Shown here: positions 7,068 through 12,285 of the stretch, piece after piece
How the letters are laid out: every line of letters begins with the position of its first letter
How positions within the stretch are numbered: the stretch's first letter is position 1
Origin: an uncultured Collinsella sp.
Lineage (GTDB): Bacteria > Actinomycetota > Coriobacteriia > Coriobacteriales > Coriobacteriaceae
Direction of reading: 5' to 3'
NCBI GenBank assembly: GCA_900550825.1
Contig: URTZ01000045.1
Span: 1 to 12,285, forward strand
DNA length: 12,285 bases
Position numbers and translations under genes: made by a program
Notes under the pieces: generated by a model
Database searches by the model: none
What the model was told of the DNA's origin: nothing
Seen by the model: only the letters and a program-made list of their open reading frames with translations

Positions 7068-9031
7068 GTGAGGTTCAGGCGCTGGTGGAGTGCCCCGTTA
7101 TCGTTGGCACGGCGGGTCACGTTGACCATGGTAAGTCGGCACTGATCGAGGCACTGACCGGCAAGAATCCCGACCGTCTGGAGGTTGAGCGCCGTCGCGG
7201 TATGACCGTGGAGCTGGGCTTTGGCGAGCTGGCGCTGCCGAGTGGCAAGATCGTTGGCCTGGTCGACGTGCCGGGCCACGCGCATTACTTGCGCGCCATG
7301 GTGCAGGGTGCCACGGGCATTGATGTTGCCGTGTTGGTGGTCTCTGCCGTCGAGGGCGTGATGCCGCAGACCCGCGAGCACGTTCATGTGCTGGAGCTGC
7401 TGGGCGTTACGCATATGGTGGTCGCGCTGACGATGTGTGACCTGGCCGATGTCGAGATGACCGAGCTTGCTGAGCTCGATGTCGATGACTTTTTGTCGGG
7501 TACCGTGTTTGCGGACGCGCCGATCGTGCCTGTGTCGTCCAAGACCGGCGCGGGAATCGATGACCTGCTGGCTGCGCTCGACGAGCAGGTTGTCGCTTGC
7601 TGGGGTGCCTGCCGTGCCCGTGCCGAGCTCACCGATGCCGCACCGCGTCTGCCCATCGATCGCTGCTTTACGATCAAGGGCGCCGGTACCGTGGTGACGG
7701 GAACGTTGCACGATGCGCCCGTCGCGGTGGGGGATGAGCTCGTCGCGCTGCCGTCGCGTACGGTCTGTCGCGTGCGCGGGATTCAGGTGCATGGCGATAC
7801 GCCGCGAGCACTGCCCGGACAGCGTGTGGCGCTCAACCTGGTGGGCGATGGCGTCGCCGCGCTCGATCGCGGAGAGATGCTCGGCGTGGCGGGCCGCTTT
7901 GGCCAGACGATGCGCTTTATAATGACGTTTACGTATTTGGGTCGCGAGGGAGCCAAGCCGCGTGTGCTCGAGTCGGGTGCGCGCGTGCACGTGATGGCGG
8001 GTACGGCCGAGGTCGTCGGTCGCATCATGTTCATGGAGGGTGAGGCCCCCATGGCGGTGGGCGAGACCCGTATCGTTCAGGTGCGCTTGGAAAACTCGCT
8101 GCCGCTACGTGCCGGGGACCATGCCGTGGTGCTGTCCTATTCGCCCGTGATGCTTGTTGGCGGCGGGCGCGTGCTGCTTTCACGCTGCCGTCGCTCGCGC
8201 GAGCTTGCCGAAGGGGAGCGTGCGCTGTATGCGGCGCTCGAGTCCGGCGATATCGCGGGCGGTGTGGGCGCTTGGCTGGCGTTGCAGACGCTGCCGGTTA
8301 AGGCTGCCGATGTTACCGCGGCGCTCGATCTTGTTGCCGGTGAGGCTGAGGCGGCGTTGCGCGAGTTGGTGGCGAAGGGCGCTGCTTGCGTGCTTGCTGG
8401 CTCGGATGGCTCGCTGTATGCAGATGCTTCCGCGCTCGACGCCGCGATGGATGCCCTGGTGGCGACCCTGTCAGCCATGCATGCGGCGGCTCCCAAGGAG
8501 ACGGGCTTTACGCCCGGCGCCGTTGCCCATGCTGCGTGGCCTGCCGCTGATGAAGGCGTTGCCGCGGCTCTGATTGCCGAGGGCTGCTCGCGTGGCGTGT
8601 GCGCCGCCGAGGGTGCCGAGGTATTCGATCCGCATTCGGCCGCCGCGGCGGCACGCGTGGTTCGCGAAGCCTGCGAACGTATCGTTGCCTTGCTGGACGA
8701 AGCCGGCCTCGATGCACCGACGTTGCCCGAGGTGGGCGAGCAACTGCAGCTCGATCGCGACACCATGACACGTGCGCTGCGCGAGCCTTCACTCAACCGC
8801 GCGATCGTTAAGGTCGAGCGCGACGTTGCCCTGTCCGCTGCCGCCGAGGCCCATGCGCGCGAGCTCGTTGCCGCTGCTATCGAGGCTGCCGGCGGTGCCG
8901 CCACCACGAGCGCCCTGCGCGAGGCCCTAGGTGTGTCGCGCAAGCGCGCCATCAGCATCCTTGAGCATCTAGATGCCGTACGCTTCACAGTCCTCGACAA
9001 GGATGCCGGCGGCCTGAGGTCCCTGCGCTAG
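7064..9031 (+). CDS. selB: Selenocysteine-specific elongation factor SelB
   Basis: SelB is the GTPase that brings Sec-tRNA(Sec) to the ribosome at UGA codons marked by a SECIS hairpin. The protein is 655 aa (E. coli 614). G1 is GHVDHGKS (residues 18-25), switch I is RRRGMTVELGFGEL, G3 is DVPGHAHYL, and G5 is SSKTG. The G4 position reads TMCD (residues 123-126) where the family has (N/T)KxD, so the usual Lys is Met124. The EF-Tu-like beta-barrel domains follow, then C-terminal winged-helix repeats ending in a SECIS-binding-type helix (SRKRAISILEHLD). The 4-base overlap with selA (ATGA) implies translational coupling, and GAGAAGG lies 10 bases upstream of the start. The tRNA-Sec gene begins 36 bases after the stop. 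Confidence 0.96.
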   Translation: MSEVQALVECPVIVGTAGHVDHGKSALIEALTGKNPDRLEVERRRGMTVELGFGELALPSGKIVGLVDVPGHAHYLRAMVQGATGIDVAVLVVSAVEGVMPQTREHVHVLELLGVTHMVVALTMCDLADVEMTELAELDVDDFLSGTVFADAPIVPVSSKTGAGIDDLLAALDEQVVACWGACRARAELTDAAPRLPIDRCFTIKGAGTVVTGTLHDAPVAVGDELVALPSRTVCRVRGIQVHGDTPRALPGQRVALNLVGDGVAALDRGEMLGVAGRFGQTMRFIMTFTYLGREGAKPRVLESGARVHVMAGTAEVVGRIMFMEGEAPMAVGETRIVQVRLENSLPLRAGDHAVVLSYSPVMLVGGGRVLLSRCRRSRELAEGERALYAALESGDIAGGVGAWLALQTLPVKAADVTAALDLVAGEAEAALRELVAKGAACVLAGSDGSLYADASALDAAMDALVATLSAMHAAAPKETGFTPGAVAHAAWPAADEGVAAALIAEGCSRGVCAAEGAEVFDPHSAAAAARVVREACERIVALLDEAGLDAPTLPEVGEQLQLDRDTMTRALREPSLNRAIVKVERDVALSAAAEAHARELVAAAIEAAGGAATTSALREALGVSRKRAISILEHLDAVRFTVLDKDAGGLRSLR

Positions 9032-9046
9032 ATTGGCTGCTCGGTT

Positions 9047-9055
9047 TGGTAAAAT
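9047..9055 (+). promoter_or_regulatory. Probable extended -10 promoter of selC
   Basis: TGGTAAAAT is a TGn extended -10 (TAAAAT at 9050-9055), 12 bases before the first base of the tRNA. No convincing -35 lies 16-18 bases upstream; an extended -10 can work without one. This gives selC its own start as well as any read-through from selB. Confidence 0.45.
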
Positions 9056-9067
9056 ACCGCCGCACTT

Positions 9068-9164
9068 GGGAACGGATGGGCTCCGGTGGGCTCCGCGGTC
9101 CTCAAAACCGTTGCGAGGCGTGCAAAACGTCTTGGATGTGTTCGATTCACATACGTTCCCGCCA
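9068..9164 (+). tRNA. selC: tRNA-Sec, anticodon UCA
   Basis: This is the Sec tRNA that reads UGA, built by hand folding. The acceptor strands are 9068-9075 and 9153-9160. The 6-bp D stem (9078-9083 with 9088-9093) has a CGGT loop. The anticodon stem is 9095-9099 with 9107-9111, and the 7-base loop 9100-9106 carries TCA at 9102-9104. A long 8-bp variable arm (9114-9121 with 9127-9134) is typical of tRNA-Sec. The 5-bp T stem (9136-9140 with 9148-9152) has a TTCGATT loop. Discriminator G9161 and an encoded CCA follow. The 97-base size fits (E. coli 95). The eighth acceptor pair is G9075 opposite A9153, so only seven acceptor pairs are canonical. The gene sits directly behind selB and before a terminator. 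Confidence 0.95.
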
Positions 9165-9172
9165 TACGTTAC

Positions 9173-9228
9173 CAGCGCTTTTGTGCTCGCGGTCTTGCTG
9201 CGTGCCGCAAAGGCGCTGTTTTGTTTTT
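9173..9228 (+). terminator. Rho-independent terminator of selC
   Basis: A 13-bp stem, including G.T wobbles, pairs 9173-9185 (CAGCGCTTTTGTG) with 9206-9218 (CGCAAAGGCGCTG), and is followed by TTTTGTTTTT (9219-9228). It lies 9 bases after the tRNA CCA end. It should end the selC transcript, so mobA likely needs its own promoter or read-through; no clear promoter was seen between 9229 and 9303. Confidence 0.82.
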
Positions 9229-9303
9229 GTACGGGTCCGCCGTGTCGTCTGTCATGTCGTCTACGGTATTTGCCCCCGTGCACCGGGTTTCGAGTATGCC
9301 GAT

Positions 9304-9309
9304 GGAGGT
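9304..9309 (+). promoter_or_regulatory. Ribosome binding site deciding the mobA start
   Basis: GGAGGT lies 10 bases before the ATG at 9320. The same frame stays open upstream through the tRNA-Sec terminator and into the tRNA gene itself, so longer starts are implausible. The ATG at 9320 puts the GTP-binding GG-x-SSRMG motif at residues 16-23, as in the family. Confidence 0.7.
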
Positions 9310-9319
9310 GTTTTGCCGT

Positions 9320-9952
9320 ATGACTACCGTAAGACGGGCCGATCTTTCTTGTGTCGTCCAGGCGGGCGGGTTGTCGTCGCGCATGGGCTGCGATAAGGCG
9401 CGCATGGCGTTTTGCGGCGAGCCACTCATCGAGCGCGTGCTGGGTCGGCTGGCGCCAGTTGCCGGCGAGTTAGTCGTGACGACTTCGCGTCCCAGCGAGC
9501 TTGCCTATCTTGAGGAGCACGCGTTTAGCGGCCTGGTGCCACGTGTGGTGGCGGACCTTGAAGGGCCGGCGGGCGCCATGCGCGGCATCGCGAGTTCGCT
9601 GACTGCAGCCCGGCTGCCTCTCGTGGCTATCGTCGCCTGTGATATGCCGTTTGTCTCTTCGGAGCTGATCGGTGCCCTTGCCAATCGTGTTGAGGCCGAG
9701 GCGCTCGACGTGTGCGTGCCGCGCGAGGAGCGGGGGATTGAGCCGCTTTGCGCCGTCTGGCGCCGTGACGCGTGTGCGCCGGCCGCCCAAGAGCTGCTCG
9801 CCTGCGACCGCCAGCGCATTCGCTGCCTGATCGATCGCGTTCAGGCTGGTTATATGGATGAGCCGCAGATCGTTAGGGCCGCGGGCTCGACGCTCTGCTT
9901 CGAGAACGTCAATACGCCCGAGGAGTTTGCGGCGGCCGAGTTGCTCGCCTAG
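9320..9952 (+). CDS. mobA: Molybdenum cofactor guanylyltransferase MobA
   Basis: MobA transfers GMP from GTP to molybdopterin, making the guanine-dinucleotide (MGD) form used by DMSO-reductase-family enzymes such as formate dehydrogenases. The protein is 210 aa with a nucleotidyltransferase Rossmann fold. The N-terminal motif is QAGGLSSRMGCDKA (residues 14-27). The metal-binding CDMP has D108, and EPLCAVWRR is the usual downstream substrate-site segment. It lacks a MobB fusion. Its place between selC and a putative selenium carrier fits a cassette serving a Sec-containing, bis-MGD formate dehydrogenase. The next gene starts 15 bases downstream. Confidence 0.92.
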   Translation: MTTVRRADLSCVVQAGGLSSRMGCDKARMAFCGEPLIERVLGRLAPVAGELVVTTSRPSELAYLEEHAFSGLVPRVVADLEGPAGAMRGIASSLTAARLPLVAIVACDMPFVSSELIGALANRVEAEALDVCVPREERGIEPLCAVWRRDACAPAAQELLACDRQRIRCLIDRVQAGYMDEPQIVRAAGSTLCFENVNTPEEFAAAELLA

Positions 9953-9967
9953 ACGATTGGAGTTGCC

Positions 9968-10363
9968 ATGTCTCACGATATTTGTCCCGACACGGGAGAG
10001 CCTTGCACTTGCGATGGTTCCGAGCCCTGTACCTGCGGCTGCGGTGGCTGTGGACATACTGAGGAAGAGGAAGCGGCCGCCGCGGCGTATCGTGAGGCGC
10101 ACCGCGAAGGCCCGTCCGGTGATGCCCTCGACCACGAGCGCAAGATTATCGTGTCGTTTGACAGCACCTTCGATGTGATGGAATGCGAGCAGCTGTGCCT
10201 GAATGCCGGCGTGCCCGGGCGCATTATGCCTTTGCCCGGCTCCATTACCGCAGGTTGCGGCCTGTGCTGGGCTATGCCGTTCTCGGGCGATGCGCTCGCC
10301 GCCTTCCGTGCTGCCACCGAAGGTCGCATAACCCCCGCCGACTACCATCAGCTCGTCCTCTAA
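9968..10363 (+). CDS. DUF3343 / Se-S-carrier-like protein with Cys-rich N-terminal tail
   Basis: This is a 131-aa cytoplasmic protein. Residues about 59-131 match the DUF3343 (putative Se/S carrier) pattern: FDSTFDVMECEQL, then GVPGRIMPLPGSITAGCGLCWAMPF. The characteristic cysteine after the second strand is C97, with C100 making a CxxC. Some family members occur beside selenium-metabolism genes, and a role in carrying selenium or sulfur has been proposed but is not proven. The first 30 residues hold seven Cys (6, 13, 15, 21, 23, 25, 28) with EPCTC repeated (residues 11-15 and 19-23), followed by His30. An acidic/Ala-rich linker leads to the domain. GGAG lies five bases before the start, and the 15-base gap suggests cotranscription with mobA. 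The assignment as a selenium carrier rests on domain pattern and neighbourhood. Confidence 0.8.
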   Translation: MSHDICPDTGEPCTCDGSEPCTCGCGGCGHTEEEEAAAAAYREAHREGPSGDALDHERKIIVSFDSTFDVMECEQLCLNAGVPGRIMPLPGSITAGCGLCWAMPFSGDALAAFRAATEGRITPADYHQLVL

Positions 10364-10371
10364 CCATCAAC

Positions 10372-10406
10372 ACCACCACATTGGGGACAGGCACCTTTGT
10401 GGTGGT
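10372..10406 (+). repeat. Hairpin with GGGGACAGGCACC core, possible dispersed repeat
   Basis: A perfect 9-bp inverted repeat (ACCACCACA at 10372-10380, TGTGGTGGT at 10398-10406) encloses a 17-base loop containing TTGGGGACAGGCACC. It starts 8 bases after the carrier-gene stop and is followed by only TT, so it is at best a weak terminator. The loop motif resembles short GGGGACAGGCACC sequences that I recall as scattered in many bacterial genomes. The single copy here cannot prove that it is repeated. Confidence 0.45.
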
Positions 10407-10421
10407 TTGGAACATGTGGAC

Positions 10422-10498
10422 GAAACAGCTTCGAAACACGCGATTTGTACGTCGAGTGCTCAAAAACGCTTCTACCTGCATCGTAATCAAAACGAAAC
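10422..10498 (+). promoter_or_regulatory. GAAAC half-sites upstream of gdhA, GlnR-box-like
   Basis: GAAAC occurs at 10422-10426 and 10433-10437, exactly 11 bases apart (GAAAC-n6-GAAAC). At 10483-10498, GTAAT-n6-GAAAC matches nine of the ten defined bases of the actinomycete GlnR pattern (GTnAC-n6-GAAAC), taking the n as matched. A further GAAAC is at 10519-10523. A nitrogen regulator acting on glutamate dehydrogenase would make sense, but GlnR is known from actinomycetes and its presence in this organism is not shown. Confidence 0.3.
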
Positions 10499-10524
10499 AT
10501 CCGCTCGTCGGCTTATGCGAAACT

Positions 10525-10554
10525 TTGCTGCAACAGTGCGATATTATCCATACT
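10525..10554 (+). promoter_or_regulatory. Possible gdhA promoter
   Basis: TTGCTG (10525-10530) and CATACT (10549-10554) are spaced 18 bases apart in the locally AT-richer stretch before gdhA. An alternative -10, TATTAT, is at 10542-10547 but has no matching -35. Either would leave a leader of about 60-70 bases. Confidence 0.3.
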
Positions 10555-10620
10555 CGATACAGCTCGCGGCGCATGGGGCGCCTCGAACGATACTTTTCTT
10601 TTCCATCAATTGGAGGAAGC

Positions 10621-11976
10621 ATGAGCTACACGCAGAAAGTTCTCGACGAGCTCAAGGCCCGCTATCCCGAGCAGCCTGAGTTCATCCAGGCCGCGACCGA
10701 GATCCTCGGCACCATCCAGCCGGCGCTCGACGCCCATCCCGAGTACGAGGAGGCCGCTCTGCTTGAGCGCCTCGTCGAGCCCGAGCGCATCGTTATGTTC
10801 CGTGTCCCCTGGGTCGACGACCAGGGCAAGGTTCAGGTCAACCGCGGTTACCGCGTCGAGTTCAACTCTGCCATTGGACCCTACAAGGGCGGCCTGCGCT
10901 TTAACCCGACGGTCACCCTGGGTATGCTCAAGTTCCTGGGCCTGGAGCAAATCCTCAAGAACAGCCTGACCACCCTTCCCATGGGCGGCGGCAAGGGCGG
11001 CTCCGACTTTGACCCCAAGGGCAAGTCCAACAACGAGATCATGCACTTCTGCCAGTCCTTCATGACCGAGCTCTACCGTCACATTGGCCCCAACACCGAC
11101 GTTCCCGCCGGCGACCTGGGCGTTGGCGGCCGCGAGGTTGCCTACCTGTTCGGTCAGTACAAGCGCCTGACCAACGAGTGGACCGGCGTCCTCACCGGCA
11201 AGGGCCTCTCCTTTGGCGGATCGCTCGCCCGTACCGAGGCCACCGGCTACGGCCTGGCTTACTTTGTGGATGAGTACCTCAAGAGCCGCGGCGACTCCTT
11301 CGAGGGCAAGAACGTCGTCGTTCACGGCTCCGGCAACGTCGCTATCTACGCCGTCCAGAAGGTCGCCCAGCTCGGCGGCAAGGTGCTGGCCTGCTCCGAT
11401 ACTCACGGCTGGGTCGAGGATCCCGACGGTATCGACTACACTGTGCTCGAGCACGTCTACAACAAGAAGCGCTCCGGCCACGACAAGGGCGTCACGCTCG
11501 CTATGTACGTCGACGAGAAGCCCAACGCCACGTGGCACGAGGGCGACGGCCGCGGCGTGTGGCAGCTGCCCTGTGACATCGCGCTGCCCTGCGCTCGCGA
11601 GAACACGCTGCTGCTCGAGGACGCCCAGGCGCTCGTCGCCAACGGCTGCAAGGTGGTCGGCGAGGGCGCGAACATGCCCACGACCATCGAGGCCACGACC
11701 TACTTCCAGGAGAACGGCGTCGCCTTTATGCCCGGTAAGGCTGCCAACGCCGGCGGCGTGCTCGTGTCCGGCCTGGAGATGAGCCAGAACGCCGAGCACC
11801 TGTCCTGGACCTTCGAGGAGGTCGACGGCAAGCTCGAGCAGCTCATGCGCGGTATGTTCCACAACGTGGACGACACTGCCAAGAAGTACGGCGAGGAGGG
11901 CAACTTCGTCATGGGCGCCAACATCGCCGGTTTCATCAAGGTGGCCGACGCCATGCTGGCCCAGGGCGTGATCTAA
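10621..11976 (+). CDS. gdhA: NADP-specific glutamate dehydrogenase
   Basis: The enzyme reductively aminates 2-oxoglutarate with ammonium and NADPH to form glutamate (EC 1.4.1.4), in the cytoplasm as a hexamer. The 451 aa match E. coli GdhA (447 aa) along the whole length. Examples are LVEPERIVMFRVPWVDD, then the substrate-site stretch PMGGGKGGSDFDPKGKS with K125, the segment DVPAGDLGVGGREV, and the C-terminal GFIKVADAMLAQGVI. The dinucleotide-binding loop is GSGNVA at 236-241, followed by SDTHG near 259, consistent with NADP. The frame is open well upstream into the preceding gene, but the start at 10621 has GGAGGA at 10612-10617 (close spacing, 3-4 bases) and aligns with family N-termini. 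It is transcribed alone, with a terminator downstream. Codon use is strongly biased to C-ending codons compared with its neighbours, suggesting high expression. Confidence 0.97.
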   Translation: MSYTQKVLDELKARYPEQPEFIQAATEILGTIQPALDAHPEYEEAALLERLVEPERIVMFRVPWVDDQGKVQVNRGYRVEFNSAIGPYKGGLRFNPTVTLGMLKFLGLEQILKNSLTTLPMGGGKGGSDFDPKGKSNNEIMHFCQSFMTELYRHIGPNTDVPAGDLGVGGREVAYLFGQYKRLTNEWTGVLTGKGLSFGGSLARTEATGYGLAYFVDEYLKSRGDSFEGKNVVVHGSGNVAIYAVQKVAQLGGKVLACSDTHGWVEDPDGIDYTVLEHVYNKKRSGHDKGVTLAMYVDEKPNATWHEGDGRGVWQLPCDIALPCARENTLLLEDAQALVANGCKVVGEGANMPTTIEATTYFQENGVAFMPGKAANAGGVLVSGLEMSQNAEHLSWTFEEVDGKLEQLMRGMFHNVDDTAKKYGEEGNFVMGANIAGFIKVADAMLAQGVI

Positions 11977-12020
11977 GGGGTTGCACCCCGGGTAAGTCCC
12001 GTCCCGTTTCTATGAAGGTA

Positions 12021-12058
12021 AAAAGGACATCCAAGGGTAAAAGCTTGGGTGTCCTTTT
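12021..12058 (+). terminator. Rho-independent terminator after gdhA
   Basis: A 15-bp stem with one G.T pair (12021-12035 with 12044-12058) and an 8-base loop begins with AAAA and ends with TTTT, so it could act on both strands. It lies about 45 bases after the gdhA stop. A small GGGG-TTGCA-CCCC hairpin directly after the stop (11977-11989) precedes it. Confidence 0.85.
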
Positions 12059-12101
12059 CCATTGCCTTCACTGATGCCCCGCAAAAATCTCACGCCTGTT
12101 C

Positions 12102-12130
12102 TTCCATTTTCCCCCCATTTGTGGTATGAT
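12102..12130 (+). promoter_or_regulatory. Probable promoter of a transcript leaving the window
   Basis: An extended -10, TGGTATGAT (TATGAT at 12125-12130), has a weak -35 TTCCAT at 12102-12107 with a 17-base spacer. It stands in a short T/C-rich stretch after the gdhA terminator. Transcription would start near 12137. Confidence 0.5.
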
Positions 12131-12136
12131 ATCCCG

Positions 12137-12285
12137 GTAACCAAAACGGCCTGGGCGGCCAGTACCGCCAGTAGCGCCCTGGGACGACCAGCGCGCCGGG
12201 AGGCCCCCGGCAGGCGATCCCACGGCCCAAAACGGACAGCCCGCCCGGGCAACATAGCCAATATAGATTCCCCGCAGCACAGCGC
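12137..12285 (+). ncRNA. Unidentified GC-rich structured transcript (ncRNA or long 5' leader), runs off the window
   Basis: No convincing ORF is present on the plus strand here, and the minus-strand open frames look like GC-driven noise. The predicted transcript is heavily paired. One hairpin uses GGGCG 12153-12157 with CGCCC 12175-12179, or alternatively GGCGG 12154-12158 with CCGCC 12165-12169. A longer imperfect hairpin has outer pairs TGGGA/TCCCA (12180-12184 with 12217-12221) and inner pairs GCCGGG/CCCGGC (12195-12200 with 12206-12211). A GCCCGGGC palindrome is at 12243-12250. CCAAAACGG occurs at 12141-12149 and 12227-12235. I do not recognise a known riboswitch, tmRNA, 6S, SRP or RNase P core. 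Confidence 0.35.

Noticed and set aside
9068..9164. tRNA-Sec gene as an integration (att) site of a mobile element
   Set aside because: No integrase, no repeat of the tRNA 3' end, and no compositional break were seen around it.
9086..9319. Upstream extension of mobA into selC
   Set aside because: It would translate half of the tRNA-Sec gene and its terminator. The MobA fold begins just after the Met at 9320, which has a proper ribosome binding site.
10183..10620. Upstream in-frame extension of gdhA that would make a much longer protein
   Set aside because: It would overlap the carrier gene in another frame and translate the regulatory region. The family N-terminus and the GGAGGA site both place the start at 10621.
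1..12285. CRISPR array, insertion sequence or prophage
   Set aside because: No regularly spaced repeats, transposase or phage genes were seen; the window reads as ordinary chromosomal metabolism.

Overview
The window is a high-GC, gene-dense stretch read entirely on the plus strand. Codon and base use, the combination of an E. coli-like Hyc formate hydrogenlyase with a complete selenocysteine (Sec) insertion cassette, and the style of the proteins suggest a gut Coriobacteriia member (Actinomycetota), most like Collinsella. That placement is inference; no rRNA or other strict marker lies in the window.

Region 1 (2-3317) is the distal end of a formate hydrogenlyase (FHL) operon: the C-terminal part of the ferredoxin-like subunit HycF, the small hydrogenase subunit HycG, the assembly factor HycH, the large-subunit endopeptidase HycI, and a FocA-type formate channel. 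The genes overlap or are nearly contiguous and end at a strong intrinsic terminator (3340-3375). The large subunit, the membrane subunits and the partner formate dehydrogenase must lie upstream, outside the window.

Region 2 (3440-5557) is an orphan cytoplasmic molybdo/tungsto-bis-pyranopterin oxidoreductase with an N-terminal 4Fe-4S motif. Its metal-ligand position is Cys, not Sec, and it lacks the His that follows Sec/Cys in formate dehydrogenases, so its substrate is open.

Region 3 (5610-10363) is a selenium and molybdenum-cofactor cassette: selA, selB (4-base overlap), selC (tRNA-Sec with UCA anticodon, its own extended -10 promoter and its own terminator), mobA (MGD cofactor nucleotidylation), and a small DUF3343 / Se-S-carrier-like protein with an unusual Cys-rich N-terminal tail. 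Together these would charge and deliver Sec, and finish the bis-MGD cofactor, for a Sec-containing formate dehydrogenase expected upstream. No in-frame UGA selenoprotein is visible in the window itself.

Region 4 (10364-11976) is a 257-base regulatory intergenic region, with a hairpin carrying a possible dispersed repeat and GlnR-like GAAAC half-sites, followed by an NADP-type glutamate dehydrogenase. Region 5 (11977-12285) has the gdhA terminator, then a good promoter that starts a GC-rich, heavily paired transcript running off the window with no convincing ORF. It is a candidate structured RNA or long leader.

The most notable points are the Met in the SelB G4 GTPase motif, the G.A opposition in the tRNA-Sec acceptor helix, the Cys-rich putative selenium carrier, the orphan Mo/W enzyme, and the unidentified structured transcript at the right edge.
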